Assembly (NCBI RefSeq): GCF_001908275.1
Contig: NZ_CP018620.1
Span: 5,270,001-5,334,000 of the forward strand
Source of the DNA: Paenibacillus xylanexedens
GTDB taxonomy: Bacteria > Bacillota > Bacilli > Paenibacillales > Paenibacillaceae
Reading direction: 5' to 3'
Length of the DNA stretch: 64,000 nt
The notes under the pieces were generated by a model. The model saw only the letters and a program-made list of their open reading frames with translations, did no database searches and had not been told where the DNA came from. Position numbers and translations under genes: made by a program. Below, in pieces: positions 35,339-46,135 of this stretch. Position 1 is the first letter of the stretch. Each line of letters opens with the position of its first letter.

Positions 35339-36142
35339 TCAGGCTCGGAACCCTTTTTTTCCAATCATCGTCAGAATCAGCATCATGATCAGCAATAATA
35401 CAATCGTTGCTCCAGGTGCGAGGTTCCAGATACCTGCTACGACCAGTCCAAGGACTACGGCAATTTCGCCAATCACCACGGACAAAATAATGGCGGATTT
35501 GAAACTTCGGGCCATCAACAGGCTGACCGCTACCGGAATGGTCAATAGTGCTGACACCAGAAGCGCACCGACAATCTTGATCGCCGTGCTTATGACAAGT
35601 GCTGTCATCACAGTGATTAACATGTTCAGAATTCTCACAGGCAACCCTGTAACCGCTGCCGCATCTTCCTCAAAGCTAAGAAGGAAAAATTCCTTATGTA
35701 ACAATGCCACTACAATCACCACGATCAGCGTAACCACACCTACAAGCTTCAGATCCGTAGCGTCTAATGTATATATACTGCCGAACAAATAACTCATGAC
35801 ATCTGCATTATATCCTTTGCCCAGCGTGAAGAACAAGGAAGCAAGAGCCACGCCACCGGACATGATAATGGCAATCGATAATTCGGCGTAACTCTTGTAC
35901 GCTTTGCGCAATTTCTCTATCGCAAATGAAGCAAGCACGGCAAATATCAAGCCCACTGCAATGGGATACACTTCAATCAGGAATCCAAGTGCAACACCGG
36001 CAATGGTCACATGAGACAAGGTGTCTCCGATCATGGATAACCGCCGCAAGACCAGGAACAGTCCGATTAACGGAGCGGTAATGCCAATTAACAACCCACC
36101 CGCCAGGGCACGCTGAAAAAAATCACTCATTAATATTTCCAA
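35339..36142 (-). CDS. znuB: Zinc ABC transporter permease
   Basis: Membrane subunit of a zinc/manganese-type ABC importer (ABC-3 family). Eight or nine transmembrane helices, with GLFLVLRRLSMIGDTLSHVTIAGVALG as the family signature near the N terminus and a C-terminal LAPGATIVLLLI. The start is uncertain: a TTG at 36142 (MEILMSDFFQRAL) is preferred on homology and spacing from AAGGAG, and a GTG three codons earlier lies too close to it. Length 267 residues. Follows znuC on the same strand with a spacer of about 50 bases. Confidence 0.93.
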   Translation of the reverse strand: MEILMSDFFQRALAGGLLIGITAPLIGLFLVLRRLSMIGDTLSHVTIAGVALGFLIEVYPIAVGLIFAVLASFAIEKLRKAYKSYAELSIAIIMSGGVALASLFFTLGKGYNADVMSYLFGSIYTLDATDLKLVGVVTLIVVIVVALLHKEFFLLSFEEDAAAVTGLPVRILNMLITVMTALVISTAIKIVGALLVSALLTIPVAVSLLMARSFKSAIILSVVIGEIAVVLGLVVAGIWNLAPGATIVLLLIMMLILTMIGKKGFRA

Positions 36143-36194
36143 AACAAACACGACTCCTTCGGCCTTACTCTAATCTAATGGGCCATAAATACGG

Positions 36195-36953
36195 CTAGCG
36201 TACCTGTGCAGTGGTATGTTGCAGATTGGTCTCAGCACAATCCTGTACCTCATGCGAATGACGGACATGAAAATTAATTTTGCCATTCGTTACCACAGCT
36301 TCAGAACCCAGATAACTCTCCATCCGATCCATATCATGAGACACCATTAGAAAAGTCATTCGATGATGTTCATGCATATGGGTAATCAGTTCAAAGAAAC
36401 TGGCCTGTGATTCAGCATCAATACCTACGGTAGGTTCATCCAGAATCAACAGATCCGGGTGATTAATAAGCGCTCGTGCCAAAAATACACGCTGCTGCTG
36501 TCCGCCGGACAATTGACCAATACGTTTGTTCGCCAGATCCTCGATCCGCATGACTTGCAGAGCATCCGTGCACTGCTGCTGACATTTACGAGACATACGA
36601 CGGAACATGTTTTTGTTATTATACAAGCCTGACATGACCACTTCACGAACGGTCGCAGGGAACAACGGGTTAAATGCATTCTTTTGCGGCACATACCCGA
36701 TTCGGTCCCAGTCCTTGAACCTGCGGATCGACTGTCCGAATAGTTTGATATCTCCCTGCGCAGGAGGAAGAAGTCCTACCAGCATGCGCAGCAATGTCGT
36801 TTTACCCGCCCCATTGGAACCGATAATCCCGACAAAGTCCCGCTCCTGGGCCATAAAATCGAGATTCTCAATCACTCGCTGGTCCCCGTAGGAAAATGAT
36901 AGTTTCTCGATCTCTATAATTGGATCATGACATAGTGGCATGATTTGCTGCAT
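36195..36953 (-). CDS. znuC: Zinc ABC transporter ATP-binding protein
   Basis: ATPase of the zinc importer. Walker A GSNGAGKTT, signature LSGGQQQR, Walker B LLILDEPTVG and the switch histidine in LMVSHDMDR are all present. Length 252 residues from the preferred ATG, which follows AAGGGCGG at seven bases; in-frame ATGs upstream lack a site. It lies between znuA and znuB. The tail contains several histidines (HVRHSHEVQ, LQHTT), which may be metal related or incidental. Confidence 0.94.
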   Translation of the reverse strand: MQQIMPLCHDPIIEIEKLSFSYGDQRVIENLDFMAQERDFVGIIGSNGAGKTTLLRMLVGLLPPAQGDIKLFGQSIRRFKDWDRIGYVPQKNAFNPLFPATVREVVMSGLYNNKNMFRRMSRKCQQQCTDALQVMRIEDLANKRIGQLSGGQQQRVFLARALINHPDLLILDEPTVGIDAESQASFFELITHMHEHHRMTFLMVSHDMDRMESYLGSEAVVTNGKINFHVRHSHEVQDCAETNLQHTTAQVR

Positions 36954-37052
36954 GGCAAAGCCGCCCTTCATTATATATAAGAATCCCATAGCGTCCTAAG
37001 AGCCTTCACCGTGAACGGTAAAGACTCTTCGATCTGAATCCTTCATTCTATC

Positions 37053-38123
37053 TTATTTTAATGCGATCAGCAGATTTTGCAAATTTTTCTCCATGAGGGT
37101 GAAATAATCATCCCCGTTTGTTGCCTGCTCCTTGGTCAATCCCTCAACCGGATTAAGGACCATGGTCTCCACTCCTGCTTCACTTGCCAGTGTTTTCGCC
37201 AATTTGTCAGATACCAGCTCTTCGAAGAAAATGTACTTAATGCCTTCATCTTTAACCAGTTTCGCAAGCTTCACAATATCCTGTCCTGTCGGTTCAGCAT
37301 CCGGGGAAAGTCCCATAATGGCATGTTGGGTTAATCCATAATCACGTGCAAGGTAGCCAAACGCTTGGTGCGAGACAACAATCTCGTTGTTTGGTACATT
37401 AGCCAATTCATCTGTAAAACGCTGATCCAGCGTCTCAAGCTTCGTACGAAGCTCTTCATAACGTTGTTCGTAACCTGCTTTGTGATCAGGATCTGCCTCG
37501 ACCAGGCTATTTTTGATGTTTTCAGCCATGATCATGGCCGATTTCGGACTAACCCACGTATGTGGATCAATATGATGATCAGCGACATCTTCACTGGTAG
37601 CCTCATCTGTATGTTCATCTGTATGTTCATCTGCATGCTCGTCTTCGTGCTCTTCGCCGTGACCGTGCCCATCATCACCCTCAGCGGTTAACAGCTTAAC
37701 ACCTTCACTGACGGCAACAGACTTCACCTGTGTATCACTATTCAGCGACTTCAGGAAATTCGGCACCCATCCTTCCAGTCCAGCTCCATTATAGAGAAAC
37801 AGCTGTGCCTTGGACGTATTAACGATATCCTGACTCTTCGGAGTCCAGTCATGTGGCTCTACTCCCGTTGGCAGCAGGTTAATGACATTGGCATCCTCAC
37901 CACCGATTGCAGTCGTAAAAGCATATACAGGATAAAATGTCGTCACAACGTTTACCTTGCCTTCCACAATCTTCGCACTATTGGAACTATCCTGCCCACA
38001 CGCTGACAATACCAGCAAAGTGAGAATAAGCAAACCCGTCCACAGTAACTTCATGTTGCCTCTTTTGCTCGTCTTCCCTGTCCGGTTATCCTGAACTTGA
38101 TGTTGCACTTTATAAAATGTCAT
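37053..38123 (-). CDS. znuA: Zinc ABC transporter substrate-binding lipoprotein
   Basis: Cluster A-I metal-binding protein. The lipobox is LSAC within LLVLSACGQ. Metal ligands are the histidines in VEPHDWT, DPHTWVSP and VVSHQAFGY, and a C-terminal glutamate or aspartate. A histidine- and acid-rich loop (about HGHGEEHEDEHADEHTDEH) is typical of zinc rather than manganese binders. Two starts are possible: ATG 38123 has GGAG at a good distance but adds 23 polar residues before the signal, while ATG 38054 gives a normal lipoprotein signal with a weaker AAGAGG. A candidate Zur box lies 23 bases upstream of the first. Confidence 0.93.
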   Translation of the reverse strand: MTFYKVQHQVQDNRTGKTSKRGNMKLLWTGLLILTLLVLSACGQDSSNSAKIVEGKVNVVTTFYPVYAFTTAIGGEDANVINLLPTGVEPHDWTPKSQDIVNTSKAQLFLYNGAGLEGWVPNFLKSLNSDTQVKSVAVSEGVKLLTAEGDDGHGHGEEHEDEHADEHTDEHTDEATSEDVADHHIDPHTWVSPKSAMIMAENIKNSLVEADPDHKAGYEQRYEELRTKLETLDQRFTDELANVPNNEIVVSHQAFGYLARDYGLTQHAIMGLSPDAEPTGQDIVKLAKLVKDEGIKYIFFEELVSDKLAKTLASEAGVETMVLNPVEGLTKEQATNGDDYFTLMEKNLQNLLIALK

Positions 38124-38145
38124 TATGATTCACTCCGCATCTCTT

Positions 38146-38165
38146 AATCGTAAACATTACTGAAA
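38146..38165 (-). promoter_or_regulatory. Candidate Zur operator of the znu operon
   Basis: The imperfect inverted repeat AATCGTAA-AC-ATTACTGA resembles the Bacillus Zur box (TCGTAAT-N-ATTACGA core). It lies directly upstream of znuA, and a zur gene lies 3 kb away. Confidence 0.55.
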
Positions 38166-38285
38166 GAATTATAGGTAACCTGAACCTACTTGTCAAGCTA
38201 TCCCGTCCTATACATTCTTTCCTGAAGTACGGAGTTCATAACAGTATATGCTTGTTCTCTTCCCGTCAGATACGAATTATATCAA

Positions 38286-38318
38286 CAAAAAAAGGGACCC
38301 GAAATACATCGGGCCACC
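38286..38318 (-). terminator. Terminator of metG
   Basis: Minus-strand stem GGCCCGA/TCGGGTCC with one mismatch and a seven-base loop, followed by TTTTTTT. Confidence 0.85.
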
Positions 38319-38360
38319 TTGAGTCATAGTTACGACAGTATTTATATATTCATTTATATT

Positions 38361-40725
<2,365 letters not shown>

Positions 40726-40737
40726 GGAAATCATATA

Positions 40738-40779
40738 GAAGTTGTTCAAAAAGTAAAACTAGACTTTTTGAACTCGCAT
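40738..40779. repeat. Dispersed inverted-repeat element, copy C (minimal form)
   Basis: AGTTGTTCAAAAAG and CTTTTTGAACTCG arms around an eight-base centre. It keeps only the ends of the element seen at 4686-4902 and 12477-12543. It lies just upstream of the metG T-box leader. Confidence 0.6.
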
Positions 40780-40884
40780 ATATAGGAAAATATACTGAAA
40801 TGCGGACCCCTTTGTCAAGTGGACAGCATCCTCAAGTCAATCCTGGCCTGCTTCCAGGCCACCCGAATACTTCAAGCTACATCG

Positions 40885-41136
40885 TTACTCTGATACCATC
40901 ATGGACTTCTCCGCCTTTGGTGGCACCAGATCTACACCGCCTGGATGAAACGGGTGACATTTGGCAATACGTTTCGCTGTTAACAACGAACCTTTGAGCG
41001 CACCGTGCACTTCAATCGCCTCCATGGCGTAAGCCGAACAGCTCGGATAGAACCGACATGTTGGCGGTGTTAATGGAGAGATATAGTTGCGGTACACCCG
41101 AATGGGTGCCTGAGCAATTCTGCGAGATAACTTCAT
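40885..41136 (-). CDS. yidD: Membrane protein insertion efficiency factor YidD
   Basis: 83-residue YidD family protein with the signature [25 protein letters not shown] and [10 protein letters not shown], both cysteine pairs present. YidD is thought to help membrane protein insertion by YidC. The usual rnpA-yidC context is missing, because this is a separate locus. The coding sequence starts two bases after the zur stop codon, so translational coupling is likely. Confidence 0.95.
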   Translation of the reverse strand: MKLSRRIAQAPIRVYRNYISPLTPPTCRFYPSCSAYAMEAIEVHGALKGSLLTAKRIAKCHPFHPGGVDLVPPKAEKSMMVSE

Positions 41137-41138
41137 GG

Positions 41139-41603
41139 TCAGTGCTTCCCATGAGCGTGTTGATGTCCCGATGCCGCTTTGGCCGGAGCATGCTCTGCAC
41201 AGTCCTTACAATATCCAAATACCTCGAACTTGTGGTCTACAACCTGAAATTGCTCAGGCGCATCCGCAAGCTGCATCGGGCAAAAAATAATAGGATATGT
41301 CTTCTGACACTTCAGACAGATCATATGATGGTGATGATGATCTTCACTACAGTGCGCTTTGAATTTAACGCCATCTTCGAAGATGACCTGTTCCAGTACA
41401 CCCAGTTCCTGCATCACCCGCAAATTACGATATACTGTGTCAAAACTCAGTCCGCTGTAAGTCTTACCCATATATTCATAGACGTCCTTGGGTGTAAGAT
41501 ACCCGGGAGACTCGGCAAATAACCGGGCCAGTGTTTTCCGCTGATCGGTAATGCGAAGCCCCTGTGAGGACATGGTAGAAATAATCTGTTCTGTCGACAG
41601 CAT
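41139..41603 (-). CDS. zur: Fur family zinc regulator Zur
   Basis: Fur-type repressor. Winged helix (about residues 10-80), with the DNA-binding region [14 protein letters not shown], and a dimerisation domain. Structural zinc cysteines are C96, C99, C132 and C135. The histidine-rich HHHHH motif before ICLKC and the [12 protein letters not shown] end match Bacillus Zur rather than PerR or Fur. The tail has extra histidines (GHQHAHGKH). Length 154 residues. ATG with GGAGGTG upstream. The nearby znu operon with a Zur-like box supports the call. Confidence 0.93.
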   Translation of the reverse strand: MLSTEQIISTMSSQGLRITDQRKTLARLFAESPGYLTPKDVYEYMGKTYSGLSFDTVYRNLRVMQELGVLEQVIFEDGVKFKAHCSEDHHHHHMICLKCQKTYPIIFCPMQLADAPEQFQVVDHKFEVFGYCKDCAEHAPAKAASGHQHAHGKH

Positions 41604-41941
41604 GATCTAAAGCACCTCCTGTCATACGAGCATTTTGCATCATTCATAGAGCGACAGTTTATTCGGCAAAAGCGAAAACTTTTGCTTTCTTGTATACCTC
41701 TAATAATGCATCAAATTACGATTAGAGTCAACGAAGACACCGGGTTAGGTCATTCCAACATCACATAAAAAGGACTCCATGCACATGCATTGCCATTAGT
41801 CTAGCTTGAGCTAATGACATTACATTTTGATGGAGTCCCTTCCTGACGGTTCAGATGATCAATCGTTCGGGCGACTTTTGGGGTGAACGGGTATATATGA
41901 TATAAGCTTTCACTCCAAACCGTCCGTGCATGTTCATGTTA
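41604..41941. other. zur upstream spacer with terminator of the PKD gene
   Basis: 338 bases. It holds the terminator at 41765-41837 for the large secreted protein and probably the zur promoter. I see no gene in it. Confidence 0.5.
41765..41837 (-). terminator. Long-stem terminator of the PKD protein gene
   Basis: Minus-strand GGACTCCAT/ATGGAGTCC arms with an inner pairing (CATTAG against CTAATG) and a following TTTTTATG. Confidence 0.8.
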
Positions 41942-44194
41942 TTACTTTTCAGCCGGAAGCGGCGTGAACAGCAGGTTAACAGGCAAGTTACTTCCTGGTG
42001 CCGCCGAGAAGAGAATGGTTACACTCTCGCCGTACGAACCTGTGCGATACATAACACTTTGCTCATTAGGTACAGTTACAGATTTACCTGTGGAAATCTG
42101 AACGACCTGTCCATTCACAAGCGCCACACCAGAGTATCTGCCTCCACGAGGGTTGAATGAAATCAACGTGCGCGGAGCAACATTATTCAATGTAATTTTG
42201 TACAATACACCGAAGTTACCTGCGTTGGACGCTTCCGTGTAAGCCATAGGGTCCGTTCCCACAAGGTTTGGATCACTTGCATTGTCTCCAAGTGGAAGAC
42301 GTGCAGGTTTCGACCCTACTTCTTGATCGTACGTAATAATCCGTGTTGCATTTGGATAGGTACCACGGTTGTGAACTCCATCACGATCCAGAACCGGCAG
42401 CCTCGACAACACTTCCATCGGGTCCTTGTTTTCTTCAATCATGATAATGTTGTAATCCAGTTCATAGTCACTGAATACATCCGAATACAAGGAAATGACT
42501 TGTCCCTGTTTCATCGGAAGAACGCTCAGATCATTGAGAATCAGCTTGCTTTCTCCTGGCTGGATGTACACTTTCTTTTGTCCGGTACCATTCTGCATGG
42601 ACTGGAACCAACGGTCAATCGACAGCTTTCCAGCTACCGTTGCAAAAGGAGACGGTCCTGCAAAACCCATGTTTTGCTGGTCAATGGACGCCGTGTAAGC
42701 ATTGTTGTTTGTCGCTACAACATACATTTTTACGTTTTTGCCCGTGTTGTTCACATGGTGAATCATGAAGCGTGTCTGTCCGAAGGAAGATTCCTTGTAC
42801 ACAATGCCTTCTGTATTCACGGTTTCCGGGCTGTTACTGCGGATCAGCAGACTTGGTTCATCATAATAAGTGAAAGGTACTTTCTCCAATGCCGGTACTC
42901 CACCACCGTCAAAAGTGAACTTCTCACCGACTGGTGTGAACAATTGATTGAAGTCAGTCACACTATAAAGTGTTTCGCCCGTAATATTGATCATCTTAGT
43001 ATAGCTATTGCTAGCACCATGTTTATCGGTAACTGTAATCGTTACGGTCTTGGGTCCTGGAACAAAGAATGCAAGTGCATTGTTATCCCATTCTGTTTTT
43101 ACAATTGCATTTTCATCATCTGTACTTTGATCAATATAAGTGATTTTCTCACCCATTTTGTATTCTTCTTTATCTGTCGTAAACATCGCGACAGGTGGCA
43201 GATTCGGTCTTTCAACCTTAATCGTAACCGAATACGGATCACTCCATTGACCACTTGAATCCTGGACCGCATAGGTTACTGTGTATACACCTGGTTGGTC
43301 GAATGAATCCTGACGGCCTGTCCAACGCTCATCTACAATGCTGAGTCCCTTGGGAGAGCTGGATCTGGTTGTGTAGGTTACCTGATCTCCGGCAAAGACC
43401 TCTTTTTGTACCGTGAAGCTCGCCACCGGTTTGGTACTCAGATTCAATACAACCGTTTTGGCAGATTGATTTACTTTATACGCAATGTCCAGAGCTTGGG
43501 TAATTGAAGTCAATGGCACCATGAACGTATTTTTTTGTTGATAAGCCGCGCCCTTCATCGTTCTGGACACGCCATTAACGGTATAGATCTTGCTGTTTGT
43601 TTTGAAACGCAGCTCATCTTCACCACTAATAATGATCGTTTCTTTAGTTGTGTTATCATATTTGACATCATAGCCAACCCGATCAACGAGAGCACGGATC
43701 GCTACATAGGATACACCATTTTTAACAGCCATCGGCTGTCCAGCAAGATACGTTTTGCCATCTTGCATCATTTTATTACTGTTTATATAAAGAGTGAGGT
43801 CTCCACCCCCGCCTCCAGCAACAGATGAACCGCCTGTAGATGGTTGCTCCACTTCGACTGGTGCAGGTGCAGGTGTTTCCTCAGCTGTACCTTCTTCGTC
43901 CGTAGGTTCAATTACCGGCTCAACAGGAGTCGCGTCTGTTCCTGTAGGAACATCTGTCTCAGGGTTCACTTCTTCAGTTGTTTCATTATTTGATGTTGGA
44001 GTGTTTGTTCCGGATTTCACTTCGGATTCCGCGATGGTTTGTTCTTTCTTCACAACCTCCACGGATTTAACTTTGGCTGTATTCACTGATGTAGTATCGC
44101 TCTGATCTGCTGATTGTGCATTGGCAGGAATCACTGCAAACGCCTGAAACACAGCAAAAGCGGTAAGTATGGACAATTTCTTCTTCAAATTCAT
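41942..44194 (-). CDS. Large secreted protein with copper-amine-oxidase-like and PKD domains
   Basis: 750 residues. A signal peptide (about 1-27, IPANAQ) is followed by a low-complexity region rich in threonine, glutamate and proline (about 28-125), then a short glycine run. A copper amine oxidase N-terminal-like domain follows (about 130-255, LYINSNKMMQDGKTY... MAVKNGVSYVAIRAL), then two PKD/Ig-like domains (about 260-410) and a unique C-terminal region of about 340 residues with no motif I recognise. It is probably wall-associated. Three such features together suggest a surface adhesin or stalk protein. ATG with AAGGAG upstream. It is single, with its own terminator. Confidence 0.85.
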   Translation of the reverse strand: MNLKKKLSILTAFAVFQAFAVIPANAQSADQSDTTSVNTAKVKSVEVVKKEQTIAESEVKSGTNTPTSNNETTEEVNPETDVPTGTDATPVEPVIEPTDEEGTAEETPAPAPVEVEQPSTGGSSVAGGGGGDLTLYINSNKMMQDGKTYLAGQPMAVKNGVSYVAIRALVDRVGYDVKYDNTTKETIIISGEDELRFKTNSKIYTVNGVSRTMKGAAYQQKNTFMVPLTSITQALDIAYKVNQSAKTVVLNLSTKPVASFTVQKEVFAGDQVTYTTRSSSPKGLSIVDERWTGRQDSFDQPGVYTVTYAVQDSSGQWSDPYSVTIKVERPNLPPVAMFTTDKEEYKMGEKITYIDQSTDDENAIVKTEWDNNALAFFVPGPKTVTITVTDKHGASNSYTKMINITGETLYSVTDFNQLFTPVGEKFTFDGGGVPALEKVPFTYYDEPSLLIRSNSPETVNTEGIVYKESSFGQTRFMIHHVNNTGKNVKMYVVATNNNAYTASIDQQNMGFAGPSPFATVAGKLSIDRWFQSMQNGTGQKKVYIQPGESKLILNDLSVLPMKQGQVISLYSDVFSDYELDYNIIMIEENKDPMEVLSRLPVLDRDGVHNRGTYPNATRIITYDQEVGSKPARLPLGDNASDPNLVGTDPMAYTEASNAGNFGVLYKITLNNVAPRTLISFNPRGGRYSGVALVNGQVVQISTGKSVTVPNEQSVMYRTGSYGESVTILFSAAPGSNLPVNLLFTPLPAEK

Positions 44195-44401
44195 TCTTTG
44201 TCTTTGGCTCCTTCTGCTCCCATTTTATAAATATCCCCCTCAAAAAGTCATATTATTAGACGCTTGGAACCGGGAAAAGTTGCTAAAAATTTAAGAGGAG
44301 AATTGTAAACTTTTAATAGAAGGAAAATACTATGAAAATAGTTATCTATTAATTATCTTTTTGGCATTCGTATCCCAAAATTAACCAATAGAAAATTCCA
44401 A

Positions 44402-44452
44402 CAAAAAAATCTCTCCAGGAGATGGTCAATCAGCACCATATCACAGAGAGAT
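44402..44452 (-). terminator. Terminator of the nagZ operon
   Basis: Minus-strand stem ATCTCTC/GAGAGAT with inner ATGGT/ACCAT pairing, followed by TTTTTTTG. It lies just after the nagZ stop codon. Confidence 0.8.
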
Positions 44453-44469
44453 GTAAGGATTGAATAGGT

Positions 44470-46107
44470 CTAGCGCAAACGGACAGGCAGACTTCCTGTT
44501 GGCTGCAGTCCACCGGTTAACACATGGGACAGTACCCGAACAACTGCAGGTGTATTCTCATACGTACACACATAACTTCCCGGCCTCGAAATCTCCAGCA
44601 GATCATATGGATTGCGCAGAGCAATTACAATCAGCGAATGATTCTTACTAAGCTTTTCAACCAAATACTGTTGCCCTTTCGGAAGATGACCTGCCGATGT
44701 GTACGTACATACGATAACTTGTTCACTCTCCGACACATCCGCCAATATCCGATCTGCTTCATCATAAGTGGGCTGAGTTGTAATGATGTGCTCACGAACT
44801 CTGCCTCGCAGCTGCGATAGCGCCATACCCAGCGATTCTGTATGGGACCATGGTTCATCCACCTCTGTCCGTTGCACAACCTCAGGCCAGATGACATATA
44901 CGTCCTTCTCTCGGTCCAACGGCAGCAGCCCATCATTATGAACGATGGTAATACTGCTTGAAGCAATCTTGAACAACGTCAATTCGTTGGGCTCAGTGGG
45001 TTTAGTGGATTCAGTGCAATCAACAGGTTCAACATCGGTTGCTTCGACCGTTTCGCTCGCTTTCGGTGAAACAAGATGATCATTCTGCTGCCCACAGCGC
45101 TTTCTTTTCCATGTCATAATGCGTTCAACCGCCTGATGAATAACCTCTTCCGAAATGCGCCCCGTTCGAACTGCTTCCACAATGGCTTCCAGCGCAGCAA
45201 CCTGATCTTGTAAGGTATGACTCACCAGAATCAGATCTGCTCCTGCTTCCACAGCACGAACGGCAGCTTCAGCTACCCCATACGGCTTGGATATCGCATG
45301 CATTTCAAGACAGTCTGTAATAATAATGCCTTCAAAACCCATTTCCTCACGTAGCAGACCCGTTAACACCTTATGCGACAACGTTGCCGGAATGGGCTCG
45401 GGCTCAATCGAAGGGAACATCACATGAGCTGTCATAATAGCATCAACTCCGGCCTCAATCGCCTTGCGGAACGGCAACAACTCCATCTGTTCCAGCCTGT
45501 TTCGATCATGAGGTACCGTAACCATACCAAGATGAGAATCTACGGCGGTATCTCCGTGCCCCGGAAAATGTTTGGCAGTAGCAGCTATGCCCTGTGATTG
45601 ATATCCGGTGATGGCTGCTATGCCATGAGCGGCCACACTTTCAGCATGTTCACCATACGAACGCACACCGATAACCGGGTTAAGCGGGTTGTTATTCACG
45701 TCGACCACTGGCGCAAGGTTCATATCAATACCGATGCTTTTTAACTCACAACCCAGAATTCGAGCACACTCCAGTGTATATTCCGGATTGCCTGTCGCAC
45801 CAAGTGCCATATTACCCGGCACTTGGGTCATTCCCTCTTGGTCAATCCGTGCAACCATGCCACCTTCCTGGTCCACCGAAATCATGAGTGGTAGAGCCCC
45901 CGCTTCAGCAGCCATATCTTGCAGTTCGGCGGACAGCCGTGTCAATTGATCTACACTTTCGACATTACGCCGGAAATAAATGACGCCGCCGACGTGATAG
46001 TCACGGATTAAGCGAGTAACCTGTTCATCTGCGTGCTGACTGTGAAATCCACACATCAACAATTGGCCTACCTTTTGCCCCAATGTCAGATCATTCAAGG
46101 GTTTCAT
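44470..46107 (-). CDS. nagZ: Beta-N-acetylhexosaminidase, glycoside hydrolase family 3
   Basis: GH3 enzyme that removes terminal N-acetylglucosamine from muropeptides or chito-oligosaccharides. The N-terminal barrel carries ISVDQEGGMVARI and the catalytic loop KHFPGHGDTAVDSH with the family His-Asp dyad. A C-terminal GH3 domain follows after an acidic, threonine-rich linker (about residues 345-372). Length 545 residues. There is no signal peptide, unlike Bacillus subtilis NagZ, so it is predicted to be cytosolic. ATG with GGGAGGAG upstream. Last gene of the sugar ABC/YesMN operon. Confidence 0.93.
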   Translation of the reverse strand: MKPLNDLTLGQKVGQLLMCGFHSQHADEQVTRLIRDYHVGGVIYFRRNVESVDQLTRLSAELQDMAAEAGALPLMISVDQEGGMVARIDQEGMTQVPGNMALGATGNPEYTLECARILGCELKSIGIDMNLAPVVDVNNNPLNPVIGVRSYGEHAESVAAHGIAAITGYQSQGIAATAKHFPGHGDTAVDSHLGMVTVPHDRNRLEQMELLPFRKAIEAGVDAIMTAHVMFPSIEPEPIPATLSHKVLTGLLREEMGFEGIIITDCLEMHAISKPYGVAEAAVRAVEAGADLILVSHTLQDQVAALEAIVEAVRTGRISEEVIHQAVERIMTWKRKRCGQQNDHLVSPKASETVEATDVEPVDCTESTKPTEPNELTLFKIASSSITIVHNDGLLPLDREKDVYVIWPEVVQRTEVDEPWSHTESLGMALSQLRGRVREHIITTQPTYDEADRILADVSESEQVIVCTYTSAGHLPKGQQYLVEKLSKNHSLIVIALRNPYDLLEISRPGSYVCTYENTPAVVRVLSHVLTGGLQPTGSLPVRLR

Positions 46108-46135
46108 TCGACCTCTCCTCCCGTTTCCCTTGCTA

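Noticed and set aside
35339..38123. Manganese instead of zinc specificity of the ABC transporter
   Set aside because: The histidine-rich loop of the binding protein, the Zur-like box and nearby zur favour zinc, though mntR is also in the window.
41139..41603. PerR or Fur as the identity of this Fur-family gene
   Set aside because: The HHHHH-ICLKC and [12 protein letters not shown] segments match Zur more closely, and a zinc transporter is close by.
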